A DNA stretch of 64,000 nucleotides. Source: Rhodopseudomonas_A palustris_F (GTDB taxonomy: Bacteria > Pseudomonadota > Alphaproteobacteria > Rhizobiales > Xanthobacteraceae). The DNA is taken from positions 248,001-312,000 of the forward strand of contig NC_007925.1 in NCBI RefSeq assembly GCF_000013745.1, given 5' to 3'. A program made the position numbers and the translations under genes. Shown here one piece after another: positions 25,090-34,105 of the stretch (position 1 is its first letter; the number at the start of each line of letters is the position of its first letter). Below the pieces are notes generated by a model, which was not told where the DNA came from, did no database searches, and was given only the letters and a program-made list of their open reading frames with translations.

Positions 25090-27438
25090 TTAGCGCCGCC
25101 CCGGCTTGTCGGGCTTGCCCTTCTCGTTGGCGCGCGCAAAGGCTTCGGCGAACGCGCCGCCGCCGGTGGACGGCTGCTGTTTCTTCGGCGCATAGGCGGC
25201 CACTGTGGAGCGGCTGGGCCCGCGCGGTGCCGCCTGGACGCGGTCGGCCTTGGCGCCGACCTCGTCGTCGAGCCGCAGGCTGAGCGCGATGCGCTTGCGC
25301 GCGACGTCGACCTCGAGCACCTTGACCTTGACGATGTCGCCGGGCTTCACCACCTCGCGCGGATCCTTGATGAAGCTGCGCGACATTGCCGAGATGTGGA
25401 CGAGACCATCCTGGTGCACGCCGATGTCGACGAAGGCGCCGAACGCCGCGACGTTGGTGACAGCACCTTCCAGCACCATGCCGGGCTTCAGGTCCTTCAG
25501 GGTCTCGACGCCTTCCATGAACACCGCGGCCTTGAACGCCGGACGCGGATCGCGGCCGGGCTTTTCCAATTCGCGCAAAATGTCGGTCACCGTCGGCAGG
25601 CCGAAATGCTCGTCGACGAAGTTCTTCGGCTGCACCTGGCGCAGCGCCTCGGCGTTGCCGATCAGCGCCTTGATGTCGCTCTTGGTGGCTTCGAGAATCT
25701 TGCGCACCACCGGATAGGCCTCCGGATGCACGCCCGACGCATCGAGCGGGTCCTTGCCATTCTGAATGCGCAGGAAGCCCGCGCATTGCTCGAACGCCTT
25801 CGGGCCGAGCCGCGGCACCTTCTTCAAGGCGCTGCGCGAATCGAACGGGCCGTTGGCGTCGCGATGCTGCACGATGGATTGCGCCAATCCGGCACCGATG
25901 CCCGAGACGCGCGCCAGCAGCGGCGCCGAGGCGGTGTTGGCGTCGACGCCGACCGCGTTGACGCAGTCTTCCACCACGGCATCCAGCGAGCGCGACAGTT
26001 TCGCCTCGCCGAGGTCGTGCTGATATTGGCCCACCCCGATCGACTTCGGATCGATCTTGACGAGTTCAGCGAGCGGATCCTGCAGCCGGCGGGCGATCGA
26101 CACCGCGCCGCGCAGCGTGACGTCGAGCTCGGGCAATTCCTCCGAGGCAAAGGCGGAGGCCGAATACACCGAGGCGCCGGCTTCCGACACCACGATCTTG
26201 GACATTTTCAGTTCCGGCAAGAGCTTCACCAGTTCGGTGGCGAGCTTGTCGGTCTCGCGCGAGGCGGTGCCGTTGCCGATCGAGATCAGTTCGACGCGGT
26301 GCTCGCGGGCGAGCTTGCCGAGGATCGCCAAGGCTTCGTCCCAACGTCGCTGCGGCTCGTGCGGGAAGATCGCCGTGGTAGCCACCACCTTGCCGGTGGC
26401 GTCGACCACCGCGACCTTGACGCCGGTGCGGAAGCCCGGATCGAGCCCCATCGTGGTACGCGCGCCGGCCGGCGCCGCCAGCAACAGATCGCGCAGATTG
26501 GAGGCGAACACCCGCACCGCTTCCTGCTCGGCGGCGGTCCACAGCCGCATCCGCAGGTCGATGTTGAGATGCACCTGAATCTTGGTGCGCCAGGCCCAGC
26601 GCACGGTGTCGATCAGCCAGCGGTCGCCGGGGCGGCCGCGATCGCTCACCGCGAATCGATTCATGATGCGTAGTTCGTAAGAGCCGACCGGCGCCGGCGC
26701 GGTCCCCGCGGGCACCACCTCGGGCTGGATCGAGAGGTCGAGCACTTCTTCCTTTTCGCCGCGGAACATCGCCAGAATCCGGTGCGACGGCAATTTGTGC
26801 AACGGCTCGGAGAAATCGAAGTAATCGGAGAATTTCGCGCCGTCGTCCTTCTTGTTGTCGCGCTGCTTCGACAGCATCACGCCGTTCGACCACATCAGCT
26901 CGCGCAACGAGCCGATCAGGTCGGCGTCTTCGGCGAAGCGCTCGACCAGAATCGCGCGCGCGCCGTCAAGCGCGGCTGCGACATCGGCGACCTGCTTGTC
27001 GGCGTCGACGAACGGCGCGGCAACAGCCTGCGGATCATTGTCCGGCTGCGTCAGCAGCATCTCGGCGAGCGGCGCGAGGCCAGCCTCGCGGGCGATCTCG
27101 GCCTTGGTGCGGCGCTTCGGCTTGAACGGCAGATAGATATCTTCGAGCCGGCCCTTGCTGTCGGCGGCCATGATCGCGGCTTCGAGCGTCGCGTCGAGCT
27201 TGCCCTGTTCGCGCACCGAATTGAGAATAGCACTTCGGCGTTCTTCCAATTCGCGCAGATAGTTCAGCCGTTCCTCAAGCGTGCGCAATTGCGCGTCGTC
27301 GAGCGCGCCGGTGGCTTCCTTGCGATAGCGCGCGACGAACGGCACGGTGGCGCCGCCGTCGAGCAGGTCGACCGCGGCCTGCACTTGCTGCTCGCGCACG
27401 CCGAGCTCTTCCGCGATCTGTCGACTGATATTTGCCAC
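25090..27438 (-). CDS. tex: Tex family RNA-binding transcription accessory protein
   Basis: 782 residues from a GTG at 27438 (MANISRQIAEELGVREQQVQAAVDLLDGGATVPFVARYRKE), the standard Tex N-terminus. Order: Tex N-terminal helical domain (1-190), YqgF/RNase-H-like domain (about 325-450, GLDPGFRTGVKVAVVD), helix-hairpin-helix region (490-570, ASAPLLARVSGIGAGLAQSIV), and an S1 RNA-binding domain (645-715, GMVLEGAVTNVAAFGAFVDIGVHQDGLVHIS). Tex binds nucleic acid and affects transcription and stress tolerance. The basic C-terminal tail beyond S1 is longer than in E. coli YhgF. Monocistronic. Confidence 0.96.
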   Translation of the reverse strand: MANISRQIAEELGVREQQVQAAVDLLDGGATVPFVARYRKEATGALDDAQLRTLEERLNYLRELEERRSAILNSVREQGKLDATLEAAIMAADSKGRLEDIYLPFKPKRRTKAEIAREAGLAPLAEMLLTQPDNDPQAVAAPFVDADKQVADVAAALDGARAILVERFAEDADLIGSLRELMWSNGVMLSKQRDNKKDDGAKFSDYFDFSEPLHKLPSHRILAMFRGEKEEVLDLSIQPEVVPAGTAPAPVGSYELRIMNRFAVSDRGRPGDRWLIDTVRWAWRTKIQVHLNIDLRMRLWTAAEQEAVRVFASNLRDLLLAAPAGARTTMGLDPGFRTGVKVAVVDATGKVVATTAIFPHEPQRRWDEALAILGKLAREHRVELISIGNGTASRETDKLATELVKLLPELKMSKIVVSEAGASVYSASAFASEELPELDVTLRGAVSIARRLQDPLAELVKIDPKSIGVGQYQHDLGEAKLSRSLDAVVEDCVNAVGVDANTASAPLLARVSGIGAGLAQSIVQHRDANGPFDSRSALKKVPRLGPKAFEQCAGFLRIQNGKDPLDASGVHPEAYPVVRKILEATKSDIKALIGNAEALRQVQPKNFVDEHFGLPTVTDILRELEKPGRDPRPAFKAAVFMEGVETLKDLKPGMVLEGAVTNVAAFGAFVDIGVHQDGLVHISAMSRSFIKDPREVVKPGDIVKVKVLEVDVARKRIALSLRLDDEVGAKADRVQAAPRGPSRSTVAAYAPKKQQPSTGGGAFAEAFARANEKGKPDKPGRR

Positions 27439-27667
27439 GGGCGAATCTTTCTTCGAGAGGGTCGTTTGCCAGGGGCCGCTTATGGACCGAGGCCGGTTCT
27501 GACTTCAAGCCATGCCGCCGCGTCGTCCCGCCCGCTGTGGACGGCGCGACGCCGCGCGCGGCATGCCCGCGATTTGATCACGCGATGATCGCAGCATTGC
27601 GGCAAAAGATAATGCTAGATCGACGCGGCCGAACTGTGTAGACGGACGTTCCTTTTCAGGAGCGGTG

Positions 27668-28921
27668 ATGTCGGCGTGCGGACTTGACTTTGGAACGTCG
27701 AACACGACGCTCGGCACCATGATCGACCAGGTTCCGGTGCTCTGCGCGCTGGAAGCCGACCACACCACGATTCCGAGCGCGATCTTCTATGGCAGCGACC
27801 GCAGCGTGCTGATCGGACGCCGCGCGATCGACGCCTATGTGGAGGGCACGCACGGCCGGCTGATGCGCAGCCTGAAGTCCGTGCTCGGCACTTCGCTGAT
27901 CGACGAGACCACCATGGTGGGCCGGCAGCGCCGCAGTTTCCGCGACGTCATCGGCTACTATCTCGGCGCGGTGAAGCGGCGCGCCGAACAGGCCACCGGC
28001 CGCAATCTGCGCAACCTGGTGCACGGCCGCCCGGTGCATTTCGTCGACAATTCGCCCGACGCCGATCGCCGCGCCGAGGCCACCTTGCGCGACATCGCCC
28101 GCGAACTCGGCTTCGACGACGTCACCTTCCAGTTCGAACCGATCGCCGCGGCGCTGGATTACGAACGCCAGGTGACGGGCGAACAGATCGCGCTGATCGC
28201 CGACATCGGCGGCGGCACCTCGGATTTTTCGATCGTGCGACTGAGCCCGCAGCGCCACCTGAAGACCGACCGCAAGGCGGACATTCTGGCCAATGATGGC
28301 GTGCGGATCGGCGGCACCGATTTCGATCGCCAGCTGTCGCTCGGCGTGATCATGCCGCTGTTCGGCTATCGCAGCCCGATGCTGCGCGCCGGGCTCGACG
28401 TGCCGTCGCGCTATTTTCACGAGCTGTCGACCTGGTCCGACATCAACAAGATGTACGATCCGAAGGTGCTGACCGAACTGCGGCAGATCCGCCGCGAGGC
28501 CAAACAGCCGGAGCTGCTGGATCGGCTGATGCGGGTGGTCGACGAGCAGCGCGGCCATACTTTGGCGATGGAGGTCGAGGCCGCCAAGATCGCGTTAGCG
28601 GGCGCGACGCAGGCCGAAATTCCGCTGCAATGGGTCGAGCCGGATCTCAATGTCGCAATCGGCCGGCCGCAGCTGGTGCAGCACACAAGATTGCTGGCGG
28701 AGCGGATCGCCTCGCGGATCAAGCTGTGCCTATCGCACGCGCAGCTCGATGCGAGCGCGATCGACGCGGTGTTCCTCACCGGCGGCTCGGTGCGGCTCGC
28801 CCATGTCCGCAAGGCGATGACCAAGGTGCTGCCGGACGCCCGCATCGTCGAGGGCGACACCTTCGGCGCGGTCGGCAAGGGGCTGACCATCGAGGCGGGG
28901 CGGCGCTACGGGCCGGGTTAG
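27668..28921 (+). CDS. Hsp70 family protein, YegD-like
   Basis: 417 residues with an actin-like Hsp70 ATPase fold: phosphate 1 motif GLDFGTSNTTLG at the very start, phosphate 2 ADIGGGTSDFSIV, and the adenosine motif LTGGSVRLAHVRKAM. The substrate-binding C-terminal half of DnaK is missing, which is the YegD-type layout. Length is close to E. coli YegD. The ATG at 27668 follows GGAGCGG; a GTG one codon earlier is the alternative. It is divergent from tex with 229 bp between. Role unknown; probably an actin-like ATPase rather than a full chaperone. Confidence 0.92.
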   Translation: MSACGLDFGTSNTTLGTMIDQVPVLCALEADHTTIPSAIFYGSDRSVLIGRRAIDAYVEGTHGRLMRSLKSVLGTSLIDETTMVGRQRRSFRDVIGYYLGAVKRRAEQATGRNLRNLVHGRPVHFVDNSPDADRRAEATLRDIARELGFDDVTFQFEPIAAALDYERQVTGEQIALIADIGGGTSDFSIVRLSPQRHLKTDRKADILANDGVRIGGTDFDRQLSLGVIMPLFGYRSPMLRAGLDVPSRYFHELSTWSDINKMYDPKVLTELRQIRREAKQPELLDRLMRVVDEQRGHTLAMEVEAAKIALAGATQAEIPLQWVEPDLNVAIGRPQLVQHTRLLAERIASRIKLCLSHAQLDASAIDAVFLTGGSVRLAHVRKAMTKVLPDARIVEGDTFGAVGKGLTIEAGRRYGPG

Positions 28922-28973
28922 CTTTGCTCGATCGAAGACGCATCGTGGCGCTGCGCCTCATGCATACTATGTC

Positions 28974-29099
28974 GTCATTCCGGGGCGCGAGTTCGGCAGA
29001 ACGAGCGAACCCGGAATCTGACGCGGGCGCGAGACTCCGCCGCATGTTGTGAGATTCCGGGGTCGCGCGCCGCTGACGCGGCGTGCGCCCCGGAATGAC
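28974..29099. repeat. Palindromic intergenic repeat, family C, copy 2
   Basis: Left end GTCATTCCGGGGCGCGAG, right end GCGCCCCGGAATGAC, with inner GAACCCGGAATCT and AGATTCCGGGG. Same design as 48550 and 58992. It starts 53 bp after the Hsp70-like gene. The remaining part of the 28922-29244 gap holds only the terminator below. Confidence 0.85.
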
Positions 29100-29186
29100 G
29101 GCCTCGGATGCTTGAAGCGCATCAATCGCGCTCGAAACCTCTCTTATGCCGCATCCGGTGGTTTTATTTGCGCCGCGCGCGAAGAC

Positions 29187-29218
29187 AAAAAAACGGACAG
29201 GCCGGCGGCCTGTCCGTT
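29187..29218 (-). terminator. Rho-independent terminator of the putative dioxygenase gene
   Basis: On the minus strand AACGGACAGGCC and GGCCTGTCCGTT form a 12-bp stem with a three-base loop, followed by seven T. It begins about 27 bp after the stop codon at 29245. Confidence 0.93.
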
Positions 29219-29244
29219 GTCGCTGAAATGCAGTGTCGAACGAG

Positions 29245-30336
29245 TCAGCGCGGCAGTTCGGTCAGCTTGAGCACGACCGCGACGCGGCGCCCGGTGCTGA
29301 CGATGCCGTCGCGATGGATGCCGTTGGGATCGTACAGCACCGCGGTTTCGTCGTCGCTGGTGACGCGCCACTGGTCGTCGAGGATCGAGCGGGCGTAGTC
29401 GTTTTCGACCACCAGATCGGCGCCGAACGAAGCCTTGCGCCGCCAACCCTCCGGCAACGCGAAGAACAGTTCGCGCGAGCTCGGCGTGGTCGACGACAGG
29501 CCGGCGAGGTCGTTGGCGCGGCGGACCAGCCCGTCCCAGATCCCCTTGGCGGCGCGCTGGCTGCCGGGCACGTAAGCGAGCGGCCCGTTGGCGGGGCCGA
29601 CGTCGCCGAGATAGATCACGAGCTTTAAGAGGTTGCCGCTGGTGTCGATGTGGAAATGCTTGGTGGCCGAGGAATCCACCCCGACATCGGCGAATTCCGA
29701 AGGGCCTTCGACGGGATCGTTGATCTGCACCGCCAGCTGACCGACCCCGACCGGGCGCTTCAGATAGGCGCTCGCCGCCTCCAGCACGCCGAGATCGGCG
29801 GCGGTCTGGTTGAAGGCCTTGTAAATCTCGGCATTGGTTGCGGGATCGAGCCAGAGCCGGGTTTCTTCGGCGTCGGCGGAAAGCGCCGGCTTCAACGCCA
29901 GCTGCTGTTCCAGGATCTTGAGCTGCGGCGCCAGGAGGTTGCGGATTTCAAAGAGCTTGTCGGGCGGCAGCCGGACGCCGGCGACGCCGTCGCGCTGCAG
30001 CGGCGCCAGCAGATTGTCGCCGCGCTCGGTCTTCGGCTGATAGGCGTTGCCGGCGGCGAGCCGGCTCAGCCGCTGCAGCATGATCAGCCGCAGATAGACC
30101 GGCAGATGGCGCAGCACCGAGCCGAGCTTCGGCTCGCCGGCGGCCGGACGCGGCAGATTCTCGACATCGATCAGCCGCCGCGCGGTGGCCAGCACCAACC
30201 CGTAAGCAAAATACGTCACCGCCTTGAGGCGGGAGCCGAGCTGGGCCATCGGCAACACCCGGCCATAGGCGGGGTGCTTGTCGTAGTCGATGACCGGAAG
30301 TTGGTCGAACTGATAGGATTTTGCTTCGGATCGCAT
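29245..30336 (-). CDS. Putative Fe(II)/2-oxoglutarate dioxygenase (phytanoyl-CoA dioxygenase-like)
   Basis: 363 residues, no signal peptide. A helical N-terminal third is followed by a probable double-stranded beta-helix: HFHIDTSGNLLKLVIYL supplies the HxD pair, GPANGPLAYVPGSQ is the usual strand after it, and NGIHRDGIVSTGRRVAVVLKL gives the distal histidine and an arginine for 2-oxoglutarate. This pattern fits PhyH-like oxygenases, but the overall similarity is only by motif. The substrate is unknown. A FixK/FNR-type dyad lies 174 bp upstream, and a strong terminator closes the unit. Confidence 0.72.
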   Translation of the reverse strand: MRSEAKSYQFDQLPVIDYDKHPAYGRVLPMAQLGSRLKAVTYFAYGLVLATARRLIDVENLPRPAAGEPKLGSVLRHLPVYLRLIMLQRLSRLAAGNAYQPKTERGDNLLAPLQRDGVAGVRLPPDKLFEIRNLLAPQLKILEQQLALKPALSADAEETRLWLDPATNAEIYKAFNQTAADLGVLEAASAYLKRPVGVGQLAVQINDPVEGPSEFADVGVDSSATKHFHIDTSGNLLKLVIYLGDVGPANGPLAYVPGSQRAAKGIWDGLVRRANDLAGLSSTTPSSRELFFALPEGWRRKASFGADLVVENDYARSILDDQWRVTSDDETAVLYDPNGIHRDGIVSTGRRVAVVLKLTELPR

Positions 30337-30509
30337 TCGTCGCCCCTTTTGAATCCAAGCGGGTGCCGTTCAGCACACACAATATGATGGATGTGGTGGG
30401 GCTATGTCACGTCGTACAATGGCGTGCGGTTCCTGTCCGCTGAACGCGCCGCCCACCGCCGCGTTTGACGCAGCGGGCGCAATGCGAGGTCTGAACGCGA
30501 TTCATCGCA

Positions 30510-30523
30510 TTGACGTGCGTCAA
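30510..30523. promoter_or_regulatory. FixK/FNR-type box
   Basis: TTGACGTGCGTCAA is a perfect palindrome that fits the rhizobial FixK pattern TTG(A/C)-N6-(T/G)CAA. It lies 174 bp upstream of the putative dioxygenase gene and about 110 bp past the end of the B12-binding gene. An oxygen-responsive role is inferred from the motif alone. Confidence 0.5.
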
Positions 30524-30632
30524 ATCGGACGCGTCAAGACTGTTGATGACGCGCCGTTCGGCGGCGCGGCGGGCGCGCGGCAGCGCCTGGCGTTGGCAGT
30601 TGCAGCCGCCGGGGGCTACTCGGATCGCCGGC

Positions 30633-31415
30633 TCAGATCCAGGCCAGATTTGCCGGACGCCGCGACGCATAGCGCGCCAGCAACAGGCGTTGGATCAATT
30701 GTTCGATCTGCACGGCGGACTCGCATGCCGCATCGGCGCCGACCTGTTCGCCGATCTCGGGACGCTCGGCGAACACCCGCCCGCTGACGATGATGGTGAT
30801 CGCCGGATTGCGCGAGGCCCGGCGGGCCTGCCGCACGGTTTCGGTCAGCCGCGGCAGCCAATGTTCGCGGCGCAAGGCCGGACTGAGCGACAGATCGATG
30901 GCGTCGAACCAGCTCTGGGCGACCAATTGCTTCAGCGCCTGATCGGAGTCCGGAAACTCGCAGGTGGCGGCCCAACCGGCCTGCCGCAGCAATTCGGCGT
31001 TCAGCGCCGCGCAGAACAGATGCGGCTCGCCGGGTTGCGGCACCACCAATACGGCGCGTTGCGCGGCGTTGGCCACCGGAGGCGCCATCCGATCGAAGCT
31101 GATGCGCCGCATCGCGCTCTGCAGATGGCACAGCGCGATCGTCACTTCGAATTCGCTGCAATGATCGGCGCTCCACAGATCGCCGAGGCAACGCGCGGCC
31201 GGTTCGAACAGCGAGGTGAACAGCTGGCTCGGCGATTTTTCCAGGGCGAAGCTCTGATCGAGCAAAGCCAGGGCGTCGTCGGGCTGCGGCGAGAGCAGCA
31301 GCCGCGCCAGTTCGGCGGCGCGCGGGTTGGTTTCTCTGGACGCCGCCAGCCGCGCTGCCGATGGCTTGACGAACAGCCGCGGGATGATGGTCGGAACGAT
31401 GTTTTCGATATTCAC
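30633..31415 (-). CDS. Cobalamin-binding-domain regulator-like protein (AerR/PpaA type)
   Basis: About 260 residues. An N-terminal helical bundle (LFEPAARCLGDLWSADHCSEFEVTIALCHLQSAMRRI) resembles the cap that precedes B12-binding domains, then a Rossmann-like domain begins AVLVVPQPGEPHLFCAALNAELLRQAGW. The usual DxHxxG cobalamin motif reads E-P-H-L-F-C, so the axial histidine is kept but the flanking residues are not. AerR/PpaA-type proteins sense light or redox through B12 and act on CrtJ/PpsR. I chose the GTG at 31415; an ATG at about 31508 with GAGG upstream would add about 31 residues. A FixK-like box is 178 bp upstream of the GTG. Confidence 0.72.
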   Translation of the reverse strand: MNIENIVPTIIPRLFVKPSAARLAASRETNPRAAELARLLLSPQPDDALALLDQSFALEKSPSQLFTSLFEPAARCLGDLWSADHCSEFEVTIALCHLQSAMRRISFDRMAPPVANAAQRAVLVVPQPGEPHLFCAALNAELLRQAGWAATCEFPDSDQALKQLVAQSWFDAIDLSLSPALRREHWLPRLTETVRQARRASRNPAITIIVSGRVFAERPEIGEQVGADAACESAVQIEQLIQRLLLARYASRRPANLAWI

Positions 31416-31592
31416 GATGCCAGCACGATCAGGTTGCCCTTGGTCAAGGGGGACATGCGTCGGGTGCGTCGGTATCAAGGCTATCGGAGGGTGATCAGCG
31501 ACGATCATCCGGTTCCGCCTCAAGAAAGCCGTAGCGAAGTTTTCAGTTTGCGGGGCAGTAGGGCAAGGAAACGCCAATCGCGCGAGGAGTCT

Positions 31593-31606
31593 TTGCTCTG
31601 GATCAA
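31593..31606. promoter_or_regulatory. FixK-like box
   Basis: TTGCTCTGGATCAA matches TTG(A/C)-N6-(T/G)CAA and lies upstream of the B12-binding-domain gene on the minus strand. A near copy at 31874 shares the core TGGATCAAA. Confidence 0.5.
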
Positions 31607-32091
31607 ACCGTCGGCTGCGGTGCGGTAAATTTTGCAACGGCCGGACTACGCGCGGCGTATATTGATACCGCCAAAGCGATGGCACCGCGACCGCGCGATC
31701 CATGCCGCGTCGGCCCCCTGGCACCGGAACCGGCGACGCCCGGCTGATGGCGTCGGGCTGCAGTCCGGCGGACGGTACTTCGGCGGTGCGCGCGCTTACT
31801 CCGCGCATTCGCAAACACCGCCGCGTCGCTCCCCGCGACGGTATCCGGAGAGCGACAAACCCTTGTGGCGTCTTTGTTTTGGATCAAATCTCGGGAGAAA
31901 CCGCGTAGTATGTTTACTAGTGTGCGAATCAGCGCAAGATTGAATCGGCGACCGACCTTTGCTGGGGCGACAAATCTAGGTTGAAGAACAACTTAGTCGT
32001 GTTTTGGCTCTGAGTGATTCGGTGGACGAGTCCTGCTTGCTCACAACTGCGTCGTGTTCGCTATGTGGCGTGTGATGTGTATTCGGCGTTT

Positions 32092-32134
32092 TTAACGAAA
32101 AGTTTATGCCGAAGTTAACCTTTTAATTAACCAT
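32092..32134. promoter_or_regulatory. CtrA-like sites upstream of the HAMP-protein gene
   Basis: TTAACGAAAAGTTTA (32092-32106) is one base from the CtrA full site TTAA-N7-TTAA, and TTAACCAT (32127-32134) equals the CtrA half-site known from Caulobacter. They lie 80-120 bp upstream of the ATG at 32213. Assignment rests on motif resemblance only. Confidence 0.45.
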
Positions 32135-32212
32135 GAAGGCTATGCGTCAAATCACGCCTGTCACCTTAGAGGGGCAAGCCGCCCGCAAATCGAAGAAAGT
32201 TGGAGAAAGACG

Positions 32213-32992
32213 ATGAATTTCGATCTCTCAAATCGCAGCCTCGCCCAAAAGATCTCAATTCTGGTTTTGGGTATCACTCTGTTCGTAACGCTGACGATCA
32301 GCGGCGTTGGTCAAATGGCGTTGCAGAAGGTCAGCGCCGAGAAAGCGAAGAACTCGAACAGCGTCGCCTCGCTCGGCCGGTTGGTGGACCAGGGCGGCGC
32401 GGTGCTATCGCCCGTCACGGGCGCCGATGGAAGGGTCGTCGGCATGCTGGTGATGAGCAAGGATGCCGGCGCCGCGGTGATGCCGGCGTCGTTTGACGGC
32501 AGCATGGTGATCCAGACCGCCGATTCGGTGGTGACCTCCGATCCGCAATACGGCCTCGGTGCGGCGAACACGCTGCTGCTGCTGGCCGGCATCGCGGTGT
32601 TTGCGATCGTCGGTTTCGTCGGAACCCGGATCGCCCGTGGCCTGCTCGAGCCGCTCGGCCAGCTTGAAAAGGACATCGACCAGTTGGCCAAGGGCAACAC
32701 CCAGGTTCGCCTGCACGCCCTGAGCCGCACCGACGAGATCGGCCGGATTGCCCGTTCGATCGCCAAGATCCAGGAATCGCTGGTTGAGCTCGCCCGCATC
32801 AAGACCCAGCGCTTCGTCTCCGACCATCCGAGTCTGGTGAACAATCTGAAGGAATTCTGGAACGACCTGAAGGGCGCGGTGCGCAACGCCAAGGTGATGC
32901 TGTCGTCCGACGGCCAGATGGTCGGCCAGCACGTCCGGCAATCCTGGTCGAACTGGATCCATAACAGCTTGGGCATTCCCAAGAGCGCCTGA
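32213..32992 (+). CDS. HAMP-domain membrane protein without output domain
   Basis: 259 residues. Membrane helix 1 (about 14-34), a short extracytoplasmic part (35-115), membrane helix 2 (about 118-138, LLLLAGIAVFAIVGFVGTRI), then a HAMP domain (LEPLGQLEKDIDQLAKGNTQ to RTDEIGRIARSIAKIQESL, about 140-192). What follows (193-259) is a charged helical tail, with no histidine kinase, methyl-accepting or GGDEF domain. The start has TTGGAGAAAGACG before the ATG. The periplasmic part is too small for a known Cache domain. Signal relay to another protein is inferred. Confidence 0.85.
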   Translation: MNFDLSNRSLAQKISILVLGITLFVTLTISGVGQMALQKVSAEKAKNSNSVASLGRLVDQGGAVLSPVTGADGRVVGMLVMSKDAGAAVMPASFDGSMVIQTADSVVTSDPQYGLGAANTLLLLAGIAVFAIVGFVGTRIARGLLEPLGQLEKDIDQLAKGNTQVRLHALSRTDEIGRIARSIAKIQESLVELARIKTQRFVSDHPSLVNNLKEFWNDLKGAVRNAKVMLSSDGQMVGQHVRQSWSNWIHNSLGIPKSA

Positions 32993-33064
32993 CCGGCTTC
33001 CCGCGGCGCGTCGACCTTGCTGAGGCGACTCGCCGTGCGGCTCTAGAGACTTCCAAAGCGACAG

Positions 33065-33094
33065 AAAAAGCCCGCGCTCGCCGCGGGCTTTTTT
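33065..33094 (+). terminator. Rho-independent terminator of the HAMP-protein gene
   Basis: AAAAAGCCCGCG, loop CTCGC, CGCGGGCTTTTTT: a 10-bp stem with A- and T-tracts on both sides, about 75 bp after the stop codon. Confidence 0.92.
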
Positions 33095-33200
33095 GCGTCG
33101 TGGCCGGCTCGCGGCGGCCGGCAAGCCGAGCGGCGCAAGGTTGGAGGTCGCTCGGCAATGACGGAGAACCAGGTGCTTCGGTCAGGCACTTCGCTCACCA

Positions 33201-33290
33201 CGTCATGGCCGGGCTTGTCCCGGCCATCCACGGAAACATCAATGGCCTCGCTTGTGGGCGTGGATGGCCGGGACAAGCCCGGCCATGACG
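33201..33290. repeat. Palindromic repeat, family D, copy 2 (near perfect)
   Basis: CGTCATGGCCGGGCTTGTCC at the left and GGACAAGCCCGGCCATGACG at the right are exact mirror complements; inner CCATCCACG pairs imperfectly with CGTGGATGG. The centre is about 30 bp. The gap 32993-33605 holds this element, the terminator above and about 310 bp in which I see nothing. Confidence 0.85.
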
Positions 33291-33605
33291 CGGAGAGGTA
33301 GCGCGTTTTCCGAGATGCCCCGAGCGTCGCTCGGTTTCGGCCGGGCCGGCCCCTATTCCCCCGCAACGCGATGGGTTCGACGGAAGCGGCTACGGAGGGC
33401 TGCGGTGTGCCTGTCTCAGCGGTGGCGAAGCCTGAGCGGTGACGAAGCCAGGCCAAGCGCAGCGACAATCGCCCTCGCGGCCCGACATGCGATGCCGCGT
33501 CGTTTGGATCGATGTTCATGGAAGATGATGGTTCGGCGCGCAGCGCGGCGGATCGGCTGGGCCGAAGCGCAGCGAAGGCAACCATCTGAGCCTGCCGAAG
33601 AAACT

Positions 33606-33680
<75 letters not shown>

Positions 33681-34105
33681 ATCCGAGTGGCTGGCGACGC
33701 GCGGTCACCAGCGACGCGCAGAGCTATGCCAAAAGCCGCCGACGAATGCAACAGGCGTGGCGGCGCAATCTCACCTGCAAATGTCGGAGATTCGACCAAT
33801 CGCCGCCAAATCGGCGGCTTGGGCCGCGCTGCCGACGCTGCATTGCAGCAAGGAGCTGCAGAAAATCGACGACCCAAATGCTCGGCAGCCCCCGCGCACT
33901 CGCCCGGCGATTGAAAATTCTCCGCCCAAGCGCCACGTAAGAGACGGTTCAGGGCCGAAACCGCGAATCTCTTTGGCTTCGCGGCTTCGTCGGCGCGCCA
34001 CAGCTGGCGGCGCGTCGGCAGCGTTTCGGTCGAATCAACCAGGTTTATGCGCGCAGGTGGCCGCCGTGCTAGAACGGCGCATCTTTGGAACAAGGCGAGG
34101 GCGAC
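33681..34105. other. 425-bp intergenic region
   Basis: Lies between the tRNA promoter side and the thioredoxin-like gene. It contains the short direct word CGCCGCCAAATCGGCGG (imperfect dyad near 33800) but no gene with codon bias or ribosome site. The upstream 50-100 bases must hold the tRNA-Gly promoter on the minus strand; no obvious -35/-10 pair stands out. Confidence 0.5.

Larger units (their letters stand above)
31416..32212. other. 797-bp intergenic region, unusually AT-rich toward its right end
   Basis: No convincing gene on either strand. Besides the regulatory motifs listed separately, the section 31900-32200 is clearly less GC-rich than its surroundings and holds TTAAC-type words. 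A second FixK-like sequence, TTGTTTTGGATCAA, lies at 31874-31887 with one deviating base in the left half. A small RNA or long leader for the HAMP-protein gene is possible but not shown. Confidence 0.6.
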
